From Zoroaster sp. YZ-2022 (lineage: Eukaryota > Echinodermata > Asteroidea > Forcipulatida > Zoroasteridae), in contig CM055830.1 in assembly GCA_029582265.1 (NCBI GenBank), positions 30,669,172 to 30,733,171 of the forward strand: DNA of 64,000 bases, given 5' to 3'. The first letter of the stretch is position 1. Every line of letters starts with the position of its first letter. Positions 12,509-23,393 of this stretch are shown here, piece by piece. Below the pieces are notes generated by a model. The model saw only the letters and a list, made by a program, of their open reading frames with translations, did no database searches and was not told the origin of the DNA. The translations under genes and the position numbers were made by a program.

Positions 12509-13142
12509 GCAAATCCTTAGAGATATTACTCGGTACTACGCAAGCTTCCTCTGTAATACTGTTCTTCCACCATGCAAAGCTTCAAATCCTCTAGTACAAG
12601 TTTTATTATTTCACATCAGTGTTCAATGAACATATTCTACTGGTCCAACTTCATCCTGCATCCTCCGTTTGACAATTCCAAAAATCAAAATGATCAAAAT
12701 AGTATCTGTATAATTTACTTACATGTACATGTTGCCAAGGTTGTGTTTAATTCATTTATTATATTTGAGATGAAACGCCAGCGTTGTGGAAAAGAAACTG
12801 ATGTCAACGTAATTTATGCAAAATGATTGTTGAAATAATTTTGTCTGATTAGGCTGGGTGTTTTTTGGTGTTTTTTTCCTTATTATTTACATATTAAATT
12901 GCCACTACAGAAGCAACAATACTGTTAATTGCTGCAATTTGTTGTTGATGTTCCTTTTGTTCACTTCATTTACATATTCAATTGTAACTCAAGTAACAAC
13001 TTTACTGAGTATAATTGCTGCAATTAGATTAGAAAACCCACGCATTTGTAGATTTATGGATTTGTGCCCATGCAAAAAACCTTCATTAGAAGTGCCCATA
13101 AATGCATTTCATAAATGCCAACTTATTATTAAGTCTTCTTTT
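12509..13142. other. Non-coding sequence between repeats
   Basis: Starts with the tail of the foldback-related repeat (CCACCATGCAAAGCTTCAAA near 12570). The rest, including open frames at 12572-13217, shows no domain or splice context. Confidence 0.4.
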
Positions 13143-13410
13143 GAAGGATTTTGGAGGATTGAGGTTATTAGACATACTTGCCTTTCCATGGTACATGTAC
13201 ATCCGTGTTTGTTGTAGTGATTGCAAGGTCAGTGCTTGGGTCAGTGGACACTGTTTATTGTTCCTTCCATGCATGCAGGGAGGGTCCCTGGCCATGTACA
13301 TGTATCACAGATTAGAAACACATGTGTACATACATGTCATGTGCTTGCTTTACTACTGAAGGATTTTGGAGGATTCAGGTTATGTGTAAGCAAATGGGTG
13401 TTAGGGTTAA
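13143..13410. mobile_element. TTAACCCTAAC element, truncated copy A2
   Basis: Same sequence as A1 in the opposite orientation, but one TTAA end is missing. It begins inside the AAGGATTTTGGAGGATTGAG block, whereas the other end (GTTAGGGTTAA, 13400-13410) is intact. Confidence 0.8.
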
Positions 13411-13818
13411 ATGAAGAAAACCACAGGGTCTTATAAGCATCTGTATACATTCTACTTGAACCACACACTATCTACACACTTAGTGGAATAAGAATTGTAT
13501 TAGTGGAATAGGAATTGTCAGAAAGCACTCTTCTAACATAACTGACCTATCACAGCATAATCGCCTAAATGCAGCAATGTCTAATCCGATCACTTCAAAT
13601 TTAACACACAATACACAAAAAAACATATCAAAATCGTTTGAATATATTCTTATTAATATGTTTTGTTTTGGGGGATATGGCAATTTAACAAATGTTGTTT
13701 TAAACCCCCTCCCCCATCCCACCACCCATCCCAACCCCCATCATATTTTGCAAATTAAATCATAAGATTTGAAGCTTTACATAGGGGAAGTACATGTATA
13801 ATCTAGGAATGATTGCGG
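13143..13818. repeat. Right arm of the large inverted duplication
   Basis: Reverse-complement counterpart of 9592-10248. It contains a truncated TTAACCCTAAC element (13143-13410, ending GTTAGGGTTAA) and the shared flank with CCCCCTCCCCCATCCCACC near 13710. It is followed at 13817-13829 by another GGAGTTAGGGTTAA, the motif of an intact element end, which hints at recombination between elements. Confidence 0.9.
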
Positions 13819-13829
13819 AGTTAGGGTTA

Positions 13830-14837
13830 ATGGATTTTCAGCCAAAAATGTATCTTTTTTAATTATGTAGTTCAGTATACTATGGTTTGGGCCTCTTGCA
13901 TATTAGCAGCAAGCGCATTCGACCCAAACAAATTCTGCTTCACAAAAGCAAATCCCATCAACTTCTCGGCAACACTCTTTGTGCGCTAAAAATAACACTC
14001 CAAAGAATCGGCATTCCAGGCTCTTCAAAACTCTCCAGTCCCTACTTTTTCATTTCCTCATCTGAATGCCTGAACGCTGACAGCAAGTAAAGGGCCCTCT
14101 TTCATTCGACTCCCCAAATCTGACCCTAAATCCAAATTTTTTTGTTGCTCATATTAAAGTGAACGTCATCCTTGACTTGGGTAGAGAAGAAAAGCATAAT
14201 CGGCCCCCTTGAAAAATATGACAATGGGGCAAGAGGTTAAATATTTGGCAAGTGCCCTGGGAACAATGCTGGTTGTCCTTGCCCCACTTGTTGCTACTGC
14301 AACAGGAGTGGCAACCATGGTTCATGGAACTGTGAACTTATCACAATGACACCATCGTAACCTGAATTTTTTGTACCTGAATTTTTTGTACCTGGATGAA
14401 CCTGCTTGGAGTCATGGACACACAAAACAAAACACAAATTGAGTTTGGATGAATTTGAAGTTTGTCATGTTCATTCCCTCTTGGGGGGAAAAGACAATCA
14501 GGATTTTTCAGGAAAAAGACTTGTTTCAGAAGAACAAAGTACCAAACACATGGGCTACCTGATTCATCCATACAGAACGGAACTGTTGATCTAACATTTC
14601 AAAAATATTACACAACATTACCATTTGCTTGTTTTGCTATTAAAACGTGTCATGGATGGATGGCATGATATTTACAGATGGATTTTTAATCTCAACTGAC
14701 ATGCAAGAGCGGTTCAAAAACATTTAACTGCTTAAAATTTATGACAATGCTGTCTGTGCTAATGTCTGAAGCAAATGTTACAAAGTTCTCCATCAAAGAA
14801 GTTACTTTTAAATGAAATATGTACTTGAAGGTTACAT
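13830..14837. other. Unassigned non-coding sequence
   Basis: No supported gene. A 16-bp direct repeat (ACCTGAATTTTTTGT) occurs twice at 14361-14392. Open frames at 14341-14594 overlap on both strands and look random. Confidence 0.4.
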
Positions 14838-14868
14838 CATGGAGGAAGGAATATTTCCTTCCTCCATG
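14838..14868. repeat. Perfect 14-bp hairpin flanked by short direct repeats
   Basis: CATGGAGGAAGGAA, loop TAT, TTCCTTCCTCCATG, with GGTTACATCA at 14830-14839 and again at 14868-14877. The flanks resemble a target duplication around a very short palindrome. Confidence 0.8.
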
Positions 14869-15093
14869 GTTACATCACTTATCCAGTCTAGCCACCTTCT
14901 AATTCACAGTAACACATTTCCTAATCAGGCTAAAAGCAGCATGGGGACAAAATAACGTCAACAGTTTCTTTCAATTAAAGAGGTTTGGCCAATCACAAAG
15001 TCTCCTTGGTGCAATTTGCCAGCAGTTTGGACAATTTCTTTAATTCACATTCCTGCGGACAGCTGTAGTAATCAGCTTCCATCAACTGGCAAA
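14869..15093. other. Unassigned sequence before the GTGA microsatellite
   Basis: No repeat or coding signal is recognised. Confidence 0.4.
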
Positions 15094-15160
15094 GTGAGTG
15101 AGTGAGTGAGTGAGTGAGTGAGTGAGTGAGTGAGTGAGTGAGTGAGTGAGTGAGTGAGTG
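15094..15160. repeat. GTGA tetranucleotide microsatellite
   Basis: About 17 perfect GTGA units. The minus strand reads as repeated SLTH codons, an artefact. Confidence 0.97.
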
Positions 15161-15744
15161 AATGCAGGGAACCATCTTGTATCTAGGAGGGAGAGCATCA
15201 AACTACACCATCCATGCAACAGGCACCAATGAGGGAGTATTTCCTGTCTTCCGAGTTTCAAGTTTTGAGTTGACTTTTGGAATTTAAATTATCAGTGGCA
15301 AATCTGAGAACAACTTGAAATCGTGCTTGTGATGTGCTTGTCATTTCGTTATTACCATTCCTGTCTCTACATTTATGTTATTACACAGGGATATGTACAA
15401 CAAGCTTTGATTGCTGTACGAAAGACTACATGTGAAGTATATCAAGGGCTTAAAACCAGAACTGGTTATGTCCAAAATCGGCATTTTGAAAAAAATGAGT
15501 TTAAAAGTTTGAATCTTTCTGAAAAACTCCTCATAACACATTTTAGGCAAAAGTGAACATAGTTCTGGTTTTAAGCTCTCGATACAGTGAAAATACAGTA
15601 AGATTACTTGTATTCTTTCTAGTTATTATTATTAGAAATTATTGTGTTTGGAGGAACAATACTGAAAAGCCAAGGCTTGTCTTGGAGTGCCTTAATCATA
15701 GAACAGAATTACAACAAAAGGGAAATAATTTCATTAGGCTAAAA
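15161..15744. other. Unassigned non-coding sequence
   Basis: Short frames on both strands at 15323-15556 mirror each other and show no motif. Nothing else is recognised. Confidence 0.4.
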
Positions 15745-16018
15745 AAAAAAACAGTCTCTGGTTTCTGGTCATCGGTCGGCTTCAAAATCGGTGCAGTGAC
15801 AGGCTTTTTTTCTTCTTTTCTTTCTTTTTTTAAATTTCTTTTGCCACAGGGAAATACGTGACACATAATACAAAGTATGGTGGCTAAGAGAGGCCTCACA
15901 ATGTGGAAAAGTCGTTTAAAACACAGCATGGTAAAATTCCAATCGATTCAGAAATTTTGGCTGCAATTGGACATCGTTTCAAAGCCAAAAAAAAAAAAAA
16001 TTAAAAATGCCAACTTTT
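15745..16018 (+). repeat. Dispersed repeat family D, copy 1
   Basis: Shares ordered blocks with 16655-17063 and 29815-30143: TTTCTGGTCATCGG-like start, a T-rich tract, GGGAAATACGTGA, ACAAAGTATGGTGGCTAAGAG, AAACACAGCATGG, TTGGACATCGTTTCA and an A-rich tract followed by TTAAAAATGCC. All three copies have the same orientation. No coding capacity or TIRs are evident; class unknown. Confidence 0.75.
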
Positions 16019-16654
16019 TTTTGGCCTTACTTAAACAGACAGACAAACAAAAAGGACAGACACAAAGTCTCAGGATGATTGGTATCATAATCATCTCAAA
16101 ACCAATTTAGCCAATGTTGTACATCCCCTTTATAAAACATTACCCTCCACCCCTCCCCTCAAGCAAATGGCCTTTGATTGCAACCTAAGTGTTTTATGTG
16201 AGTTTACACATATCTGACTTCTCAATTATCTGATTGGAAAGTGAGGTGACCTCAGTGTTTCAACAAAGCATGAAATATCTGATATTCCAACCCTAATTTG
16301 CAGGACCCATATACAAGTCAAACCCTGTTAGTTTACACATTTCTCTTGTTAAAAACGAAATCCATTACTGAGCCCTCTTTTTCCCCTCTCTCACTAAGGA
16401 CTTGGGATCATTTAGTGTTTTTTGTATTGATTTGTTTTTGTATCATGCAGCGTGAGTGCTTGGAATTGCGGTACTGCAGAATGAAATCACAGACAGGCAA
16501 TGGGTTTGACAAATATCATGAAACATAAGGTGATGTGCTTTTCCCTTAAACACATGATTCCCAGATGATAGTTCACAATAAAATTCGTGATCAGGGGGCA
16601 GGGCTAAATTGTAGGATGGTATTCATCGCATATACTGCAATGAGATGACTGATA
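16019..16654. other. Unassigned sequence between two family D copies
   Basis: No supported gene. An open frame at 16298-16528 has no domain character. Confidence 0.4.
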
Positions 16655-17063
16655 ATTTAGGCAAAAGTTTTCAGGTTTCTGATCGTAGGTCAGCTTCAAA
16701 ATCAATGCGGTGATGTGTTTTTTTCCCTTTATTTTGGGAGGGGGTAATCTTTTTTCTTTCTTTTTTGCCAACCAGTGAAATACGTGATACATGTATATGC
16801 AGTTATTGGAACCAGACCAACTTTCCCATACACAAAGTATGGTGGCTAACTAGAGAGGCCTCACAAATCGGGCAAACGTTCACACCCCTATGTCAAAAAA
16901 AGCCTTAAAACACAGCACGGTAGAATTCCAATTGATCCAGCAATTTTGGCTACAATTGGACATCATTTCATTGCAGAAAAAAAAGAAAACTAAAAATGCT
17001 GATGTTCAGGCGATGCATGCAGAGACCAGAAACCAGGTACTTTTTTGGGGGGGCCTAATAAGA
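16655..17063 (+). repeat. Dispersed repeat family D, copy 2
   Basis: The fullest copy. It includes GTGAAATACGTGATACATGT, CACAAAGTATGGTGGCTAAC, GGCCTCACAAATCGGGCAAA, ACACAGCACGGTAGAATTCC and AAAATGCTGATG. It diverges from copy 1 by substitutions and indels in the homopolymer tracts. Confidence 0.75.
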
Positions 17064-17488
17064 TGGTTGTTTTTTCTGTTCTTTACCTGGGGCTTATATA
17101 TAAAAAGCCTTCAATTTAAATCGCTATAACATCTTTGTACAAGTAAATGAATGCATGCTTGTCGTCATCTATGAAAATATTAATAAACTTGTACTATGTT
17201 ATCTTGTATGTACGTGAGGCGTATGGGGTGACAACAAACGTTCAACTGAACACATGTGCTTGGTCATGTGATGTGTGATAGGTGCTGTGATTGGCCATTG
17301 TTCATTTATAGTGACAGGTCAATAAATGAACATGTGAACAGTAGAACATGAGCTGTAAACAAGCTCTTATCCAAACACAGCGTTATGAGCGCCCACTTCC
17401 TCAAGTCATGAATCTGTGGGCTTGAGGGACGTTTAATTATAAGAACTTCAGCTGCAGCTCACGAGTATTCTTAACACTTTCTTAAGGC
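17064..17488 (+). other. Sequence upstream of a candidate exon
   Basis: Contains GGTGCTGTGATTGGCCA at about 17281-17297, and a similar block (GGCGCTGTGATTGGCCACC) occurs near 28125, so this is probably partly repeat-derived. The block carries an inverted CCAAT word (ATTGG), but no TATA box or initiator is obvious. Confidence 0.3.
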
Positions 17489-17773
17489 ATGTCATTCTTT
17501 CCCTACAAAACGGCAACTCTGTTAGACCGTAAGACTCTAGACAAATATACACCTACTGCAATTCAACATACCCAAGGTGAATCGATGTTTTATGAAAATG
17601 CCACACAACAACCCAGTCACAGATACAGTAACTCACTACCCCAGAGTCTGCCTCCAAATCATGATTTTATCCCTTCTGTTTTTTCTACTGTAAGGATTCA
17701 GATGATGAACGGAAGGCGAGCATCTGTTTTATTACCCAATGTGCAGACACACGAAAGGCAAGACGATCGATAA
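17489..17773 (+). CDS. Candidate uncharacterised exon or short ORF
   Basis: A 94-codon open frame starts at ATG 17489 (context AAGGCATGT, not strong) and ends at TAA. Composition is mixed and polar (Gln, Ser, Asn, Pro-rich centre), more protein-like than other short frames here. TCTACTGTAAGG near 17685-17696 fits a splice donor, so a shorter exon reading into an intron is possible. I recognise no domain. It lies on the strand opposite the RBMS exon. It could be chance, and no partner exon was identified. Confidence 0.22.
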   Translation: MSFFPYKTATLLDRKTLDKYTPTAIQHTQGESMFYENATQQPSHRYSNSLPQSLPPNHDFIPSVFSTVRIQMMNGRRASVLLPNVQTHERQDDR

Positions 17774-18016
17774 GATTGCTTTTTTAGCAGAGAGGGGTTC
17801 AGCGTACATGAGTCACGTATCATGCCACATGATCACAAAGTGAACATTCTTCGGTCTACACAGATAATGTAACCATTCTGTTTTATATCATGTCTATATA
17901 TGTTCATTGGTTTCATCCCATGAAAGGATTGTAAGAAGCACACTTCAGAAATTTTCTCTGGAAATTATTTTATTCAAACCGAGGAAGTTGTCGAATCCAC
18001 TGGGAACAATTTTACT
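17774..18016. other. Unassigned non-coding sequence
   Basis: No repeat or gene is recognised before the foldback and its flanking direct repeat. Confidence 0.4.
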
Positions 18017-18032
18017 CATAAAAATTAAGTAA

Positions 18033-18276
18033 GACTAATTGCGGTGACACCATGTGGAATCTCAATTGAGTAGTAATTAGTTCTGAAAAGAACTGGGGGT
18101 ACAACTCGACGTTTCGATCAGTATGCTCTGATCGTCCTCAGGAGAACGTCCTCAGGAGATCGTTCTCCTGAGGACGATCAGAGCATACTGATCGAAACGT
18201 CGAGTTGTACCCCCAGTTCTTTTCAGAACTAATTACTACTCAATTGAGATTCCACATGGTGTCACCGCAATTAGTC
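18033..18276. mobile_element. Perfect 116-bp foldback of a dispersed repeat
   Basis: Arms 18033-18148 and 18161-18276 are exact reverse complements by eye, around a 12-nt centre. ATAAAAATTA lies at 18018-18027 and again at 18277-18286, like a target duplication (five extra bases on the left). Each arm carries CTGAGGA, a GATCAG/CTGATC stem and GAAAC, then TTCTTTTCAGAACTAATTAC and GTGTCACCGCAATTAGTC. Diverged single-arm copies lie near 3.5, 9.5, 12.2, 36.2 and 44.7 kb. It may be a foldback transposon, two abutting copies, or an assembly artefact. Confidence 0.9.
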
Positions 18277-18351
18277 ATAAAAATTACATAGCAACAATTT
18301 TAGGCACTAAACTTGTTTGTGTGTAATGTTAATTTTGAATAGCTAATCTAG

Positions 18352-18485
18352 CATTTTGATTATCAAATTGTGAATTTCGATTAGTAAATTGTGAATTTTG
18401 ATTATCAAATTGTGAATTTCGATTATCAAATTGTGAATTTCGATTAGCAAATTGTGAATTTCGATAAGCAAATTGTGAATTTTTT
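18352..18485. repeat. 21-bp minisatellite
   Basis: About six tandem units of TATCAAATTGTGAATTTCG plus AT, varying TATCA/TAGCA/TAGTA. Because 21 is a multiple of three, the minus strand reads as a repeated IEIHNLL heptad, which is not a gene. Confidence 0.93.
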
Positions 18486-19197
18486 GTGGCATTTTGCTAC
18501 ATATGTGAGTGATACATGTAAAATTATTTACCATAGAAACTACCAATTTGTTGACATTCTGTATAAATTCTACACAAGTATCCACATCATGTTGAGGACA
18601 TGATATGTGTCCATGTAATTGTCACAAGGAGTGGACACTGAATTGTTTTTGAATGGAATTTCTGACTTGACTCACAATGGCGTTTTTTTTTTTAATCGTG
18701 ATATATTTTTTTTAATCATGATTTTCCGATATCTCAATATTAAAAAAGGTATCGAGATATTCAATATTATCATTTTATCGCCCAAGCTTATTATCATCAG
18801 GTTCTCACTGAACAATCACAAGTAATAACTGATGGACTGTCTCCAGAGAGGCACCCAGGGTAGATCACATACCTAGATCACACATTTATCACTCCACCCA
18901 ATATATAGATCCAGATGCTAGCCTGATTCTCTCAACAAAAAATAAATAAATAAAAATTAAAAAAATACAGAACATTTGAACAATGTACATACTATATGAT
19001 CACTATATGAGAGAGCAAGTCACTCACACTCAGTAAAAAACTAAAAAACAAAATAACAGCTTTGCAAGAGCACGCCGGAGAGAATCTGACAACTCATTAT
19101 CGTCAAACCATTGATGAGACGCCAAGGTGTCCCCTGCGGGCTAATGTCGCACCTTTTTGATATCTGTATTGCAGCCTGTGTACAGCTGATATGGAAC
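18486..19197. other. Unassigned AT-rich sequence
   Basis: Contains a short inverted region around 18715-18770 (ATATCTCAATATT / TATCGAGATATTC). No gene or named repeat is supported. Confidence 0.4.
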
Positions 19198-19604
19198 CAT
19201 TATGCATGAGGAGATCGCCCTGATGAGGGTTAGCTAGCCTAGACTGCCACCATTGGGGGAGGGGGGGAGGGGGGGGAGGGGGGTATAAAACCTCAATTTC
19301 AGTAGACACATTATGCATGAGGAGATCGCCCTGATGACGGTTAGCTAGCCTAGACTGCCACCATTGGGGGGGGGGTATAAAACCTCAATTTCAGTAGACA
19401 CATTATGCATGAGGAGATCGCCCTGATGAGCGTTAGCTAGCCTAGACTGTCACCATGGGGGGGGGGGGGGGGGGGCTGTAGAACCTCACCTTCAGCAGAC
19501 ACAGGCATGACAAGATCGTCCTGATGAGGGATAGCCTTTTTGAGGGATAGCTAGCCTGAACTGCCACCATTGTGGGGGAGGGGGCGTTGAACCTCAATTT
19601 CTGC
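19198..19604. repeat. Tandem array of about 100-bp units with long G tracts
   Basis: Four units begin near 19198, 19309, 19401 and 19503. Shared words: CATTATGCATGAGGAGATCG, CCCTGATGAGGGTTAGCTAG, CTAGACTGCCACCATTGG, then a G-run, then (TATAAA)ACCTCAATTTCAGTAG. G-runs lie at 19255-19283 (interrupted by single A), 19366-19375 and 19457-19475. Units differ mainly in G-run length; the fourth is the most diverged. Confidence 0.9.
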
Positions 19605-21229
19605 CTAAACATTTGGGAAGAAAATTGTCCCCTGCGACTTCATGGCAGGTAAACAATGTGCTTGTTTACATGCGCAGATTTTACATGTTGTCCTTTGATC
19701 TCCACATAACATCAAATACAGTTTTAAAAAAATTTACAGATGAGTTTGAGATGAAGTTCATTACATAAAAATACAACAAATTTAGAATTGTATTGTCTGA
19801 GATTGACCTTGGGGCACATGTCACATAATCTATATGGAATTTACAGTGTCCTCAACAGAATGCAATGCTCTTTTGTAGCATGCTTCTACAAATATAATGC
19901 AAGCTAATTGTCAACATGTAACACTATACAAGACCTGCGATCCCTCCCCCCTTCCCTCTTTCTCTGGCATTCACTGAGCCTTTTCAGAACTCCCAACAAC
20001 CAACAAAAGGGTTTCATGAAGCATAATATCAAGTACGGCTGGAAAGCAATTTACACAGTCACAACAAAATCAACAGCAGCAATGTGCTAGATATTCAACA
20101 AGCTCCCTGCATCTCTTCGTCTCATCCCCACCCCCTTCCGGCATTCACAAACCCTGTTAAGTCGTCAAGGGGATTTTATGAGGAATCTCGCTGCCCCTGC
20201 AGCGGTTGGCTTCTCCCCGTGCCAGCCAGCAGCCAGGCCGAACCATGAGACTGTATCTGCCATGGTGGATACATTATTTATAAAGATCGTTTCAGCGGGA
20301 GAAGACAACATACAGCCAGGGTTATTACGGATTGGGTTTTTTTTGTTTCAGAGCGTTTCAACAGGATTCGCCAGAGTGGATGTTAATTAACGGCAGGATA
20401 TCTATGTGTGCATATTGCAGGTTTTTGATGTCATGCTCAGTTGGGCTGTCGATGACACGTCTGCAATCATGGAAATAGACTACTTGGGTTTCTGCGAAAC
20501 TAAAACACAATTTATTTTATTTTGCCCAAACATGTTGGGTAAAATACACACATAAACAAAACAAATTGTTAAGTAATTTTATGTCACAATGTCAACAACT
20601 TTGACACATACTGGGATTAGCAATAAATAAAAACCACTACAAACCAGTCTTCTGTTCTTCCACCATTCACAACTTCAAATCTTATTTTAAAAAAGCGTTA
20701 TACACCATTTGGGAAATGTCACTATGAGAATTTCAAATGAGAATATAAAATTAATCGTTTTTAATACTGACCTTCAAAAACCAATTAACTAGAAATTCTT
20801 CATTATTAGAGCTTCACGTAAATGGACTATAACCACCCATCCATCCTTCAATACAAATTCAAAATAATTTAAGAACATTCACAAAAGAGTGTCGCACTTA
20901 ATAATAATACCTGAGTTTTCAATCACAAAATAAGCAGCAACAATAACAGCAGTGGCAATAACAACGGGACAACTATGACAGCCACAGTTACAACAACAAC
21001 AAAAACTACAAACGCATTCTGAATATATAGCAAGATATATTGTGGGTAAAGCTTCACATAAAATTTTCAAAAAGTCATTTGTGTATTAAGTCTCAAGGCA
21101 CTCATTAACAAGCTATTGGATAAGTAAATCACGGAGCAAACTGGCGCCCTAGTGATTCATAGGATTAAATGATCCAAATGACTGCACACAATGATAATAA
21201 GCAATGGCCCCTTACTGAATACATCCATA
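19605..21229. other. Non-coding sequence with one GC-richer island
   Basis: About 20160-20400 is less AT-rich, repeat-free and open for 70 codons at 20178-20390, but no domain is recognisable; it could be a conserved non-coding element. CTTCCACCATTCACAACTTC near 20657 resembles the tail of the foldback-related repeat. The rest shows nothing recognisable. Confidence 0.4.
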
Positions 21230-21592
21230 TTAACCTTCCCAAATCCTCCAAAATCCTCTTTGCTAAAGTGAAGGATTTTGAAGGATTGAGGTTACATGCT
21301 ACATGCTCTTTTGCTAAAGTGAAGGATTTTGGAGGATTGAGGTTATTAGGCATACTTGCCTTTCCATGGTGCATGTATATCCATGTTTGTTGTAGTGATT
21401 GCAAGGTCAGTGTTTGGGTCAGTGGACACTGTTTATTGTTCCATGCATGCAGGGAGGGTCCCTGGCCATGTACATGTATCACAGATTAGAAACACATGTG
21501 TGCATACATGTCATGGTGCTTGCTTTACTTCTGAAGGATTTTGGAGGATTCAGGTTATGTGTAAGCAAATGGGCCAAGGGAGTTAGGGTTAA
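21230..21592. mobile_element. TTAACCCTAAC element, copy A3
   Basis: Starts TTAACCTTCCC and ends GGAGTTAGGGTTAA, in inverted orientation relative to A1. Like A1 it has two copies of the TTTGCTAAAGTGAAGGATTT block. It has 363 bp and no coding capacity. The 105-106-aa frames spanning it on both strands are artefacts of the repeated words. Confidence 0.85.
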
Positions 21593-23393
21593 AGTAGTGG
21601 GAAAATCCAACTTCATTGAATTAGATTCTATGTAAACTGTATAAATTACCAGGCTATCATAAAGGTCATCAAATATTGTTTTCTACTGGTACATGTACAG
21701 TAGTTACTGCACGATTCTTTTTGCGTCCAAGGTCAAAGATGTGACCTGATCAAAGCCTCACACACAGAACATTAAAAGACCTACACTCCCTGTTTGGCCA
21801 GTCCATAGCTATTGATCAAAATATCTTACTGACTAATCGGATTGTTTTAGCAGGTGCATTCACACTATGAATAAAATACCTGTCAGGATTTTCATTATAC
21901 CACAGCAGCCATCTGCAGGTATACTGATTGACAGGAACACGGAGAGTTCATTTAATTTGAGAAAAGACAAATATAGAAAACGAATTATGGGATTTTAATT
22001 GGCCACTTTGTCATTCCAAATCCCTAACTGATCAATCAAAAATGCACAACAATCTCCATGCAACAATCTCCAACAAGTTTGACTGTCCACACGCATACAT
22101 TGGCTTTGAACATGGAAAAAAAAATTCCCGAGTTTTTTTCTGAGGGTTTGGCATTCCTGGGTCTATTGTCTAGAGTTTGCACATTAACACAGATAGTTCT
22201 TTGACTTCCCTTTGTGTCTTGTTGATGAGCTACTAACTTTCAGTCAATTGTGATGGCTGAAAGTGGCTTCACTCCAAAGGCTGCGCAAAAAAAAAAAAAA
22301 AAAAAGGGCGACTGCTGATGGTAAAAGCTTCTGAGATGGCCATATCCATCATATGGAAGGAAACAAGTCAGACATTTAAGATCCAAGAATAGAAGACAGA
22401 AAGCCAGACTTTCAAGGAGCCGTACTAGATTTTAAAAACAAATGTCTTTACAGTCCACTGATGTAACTAACCATTTTTTTTGTTAGAACATGAAATTACT
22501 GAGTCATGGCATAGCTGGGTAAGCATGGCGTCAACCAAGCAAGCCATGTTTAATATACTTTTGATTGATCCCCCACATAAAAAATTATTGTCCATTATAC
22601 TGTATTTCATTGTTATTGTATGCATAAAAGCTTTAGCTATTAGACTGCATCTTTAAGGAACTTCCCTTGATCCACAGTCTGCCCCTTTAAGGAGAGTGTC
22701 ACCATCTTCCATTTCATAGAAACACTGTTTTCTTAAGTTTGTGGTCTGGATTTTGTGCTCTTTAAGTGCTGCTGTAACACTGAGTTCCTGTTCTCACAAA
22801 CAGCGCCCTTGTGTTTAAAAAATCAGAATGGCAATTTCCGTTTTAAGAATATACTCAATCTTCAACTTAAATAAAAATAAACATTTCTATTTTGTGTAAA
22901 CTATCCAGAAGCATGGATATTTGCTGAAAATGTGTCTACAAAATTGCATTTCTAAGACCCTTTGACCCTAACACCCTTGTTGTGTTGAAGATGGTTAGCG
23001 ATAAGGTCTTTTCCAATCTCAGTTACCGATGCAAGGCTGGTAGCATCATTGAGCTGCCCTGTGATAAATAGATACTAATTTCCATATCACTCTAATGAGC
23101 AGGGGAATGGGTGATGGCGAGCAAAATTTAGGTGAGAACCTGCCAGAAGCAATATAGAATATGTGGTAACCTATTTTTAGTAAGAATAAATTTTCTCTGT
23201 TCAGCAAATATGATTGCTTAGCAGCTGTATGGAATTGGCTTACAATATGTATTTCATACAGACAGTATTACATGTAGTAGTACTATTTTGAATTGATCCC
23301 TAACTCCATCCAGGTTCTCCCTACTAAATCCAACAACAGTACAGAGTAAAGCCTAATTGGTTACAACAATCATGAACATATAAACAATATAAA
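21593..23393. other. Non-coding sequence, no supported gene
   Basis: A poly-A run of about 20 lies near 22287-22306. About 23110-23241 resembles repeat family E. No coding exon is recognised. Confidence 0.45.
23110..23241. repeat. Repeat family E, copy 1
   Basis: Shares AACCTGCCAGAAGCAATA, GGTAACCTATTTTTAG/GTAAG, CAGCAAATATG/TT and GCAGCT words with 28352-28511. Ends are not clean. Confidence 0.6.

Noticed and set aside
18343..18585. Minus-strand frame with an IEIHNLL heptad repeat (coiled-coil-like)
   Set aside because: Produced by the 21-bp minisatellite; no flanking coding signal.
19198..19604. Hammerhead ribozymes at the repeated CCCTGATGAGGGTTAG words
   Set aside because: CTGATGAG occurs several times but no GAAA follows within a suitable stem-loop, so the core is incomplete.
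21165..21489. 105-106-codon frames on both strands
   Set aside because: They lie inside the TTAACCCTAAC element A3 and overlap each other; similar shadow frames occur in the other A copies.
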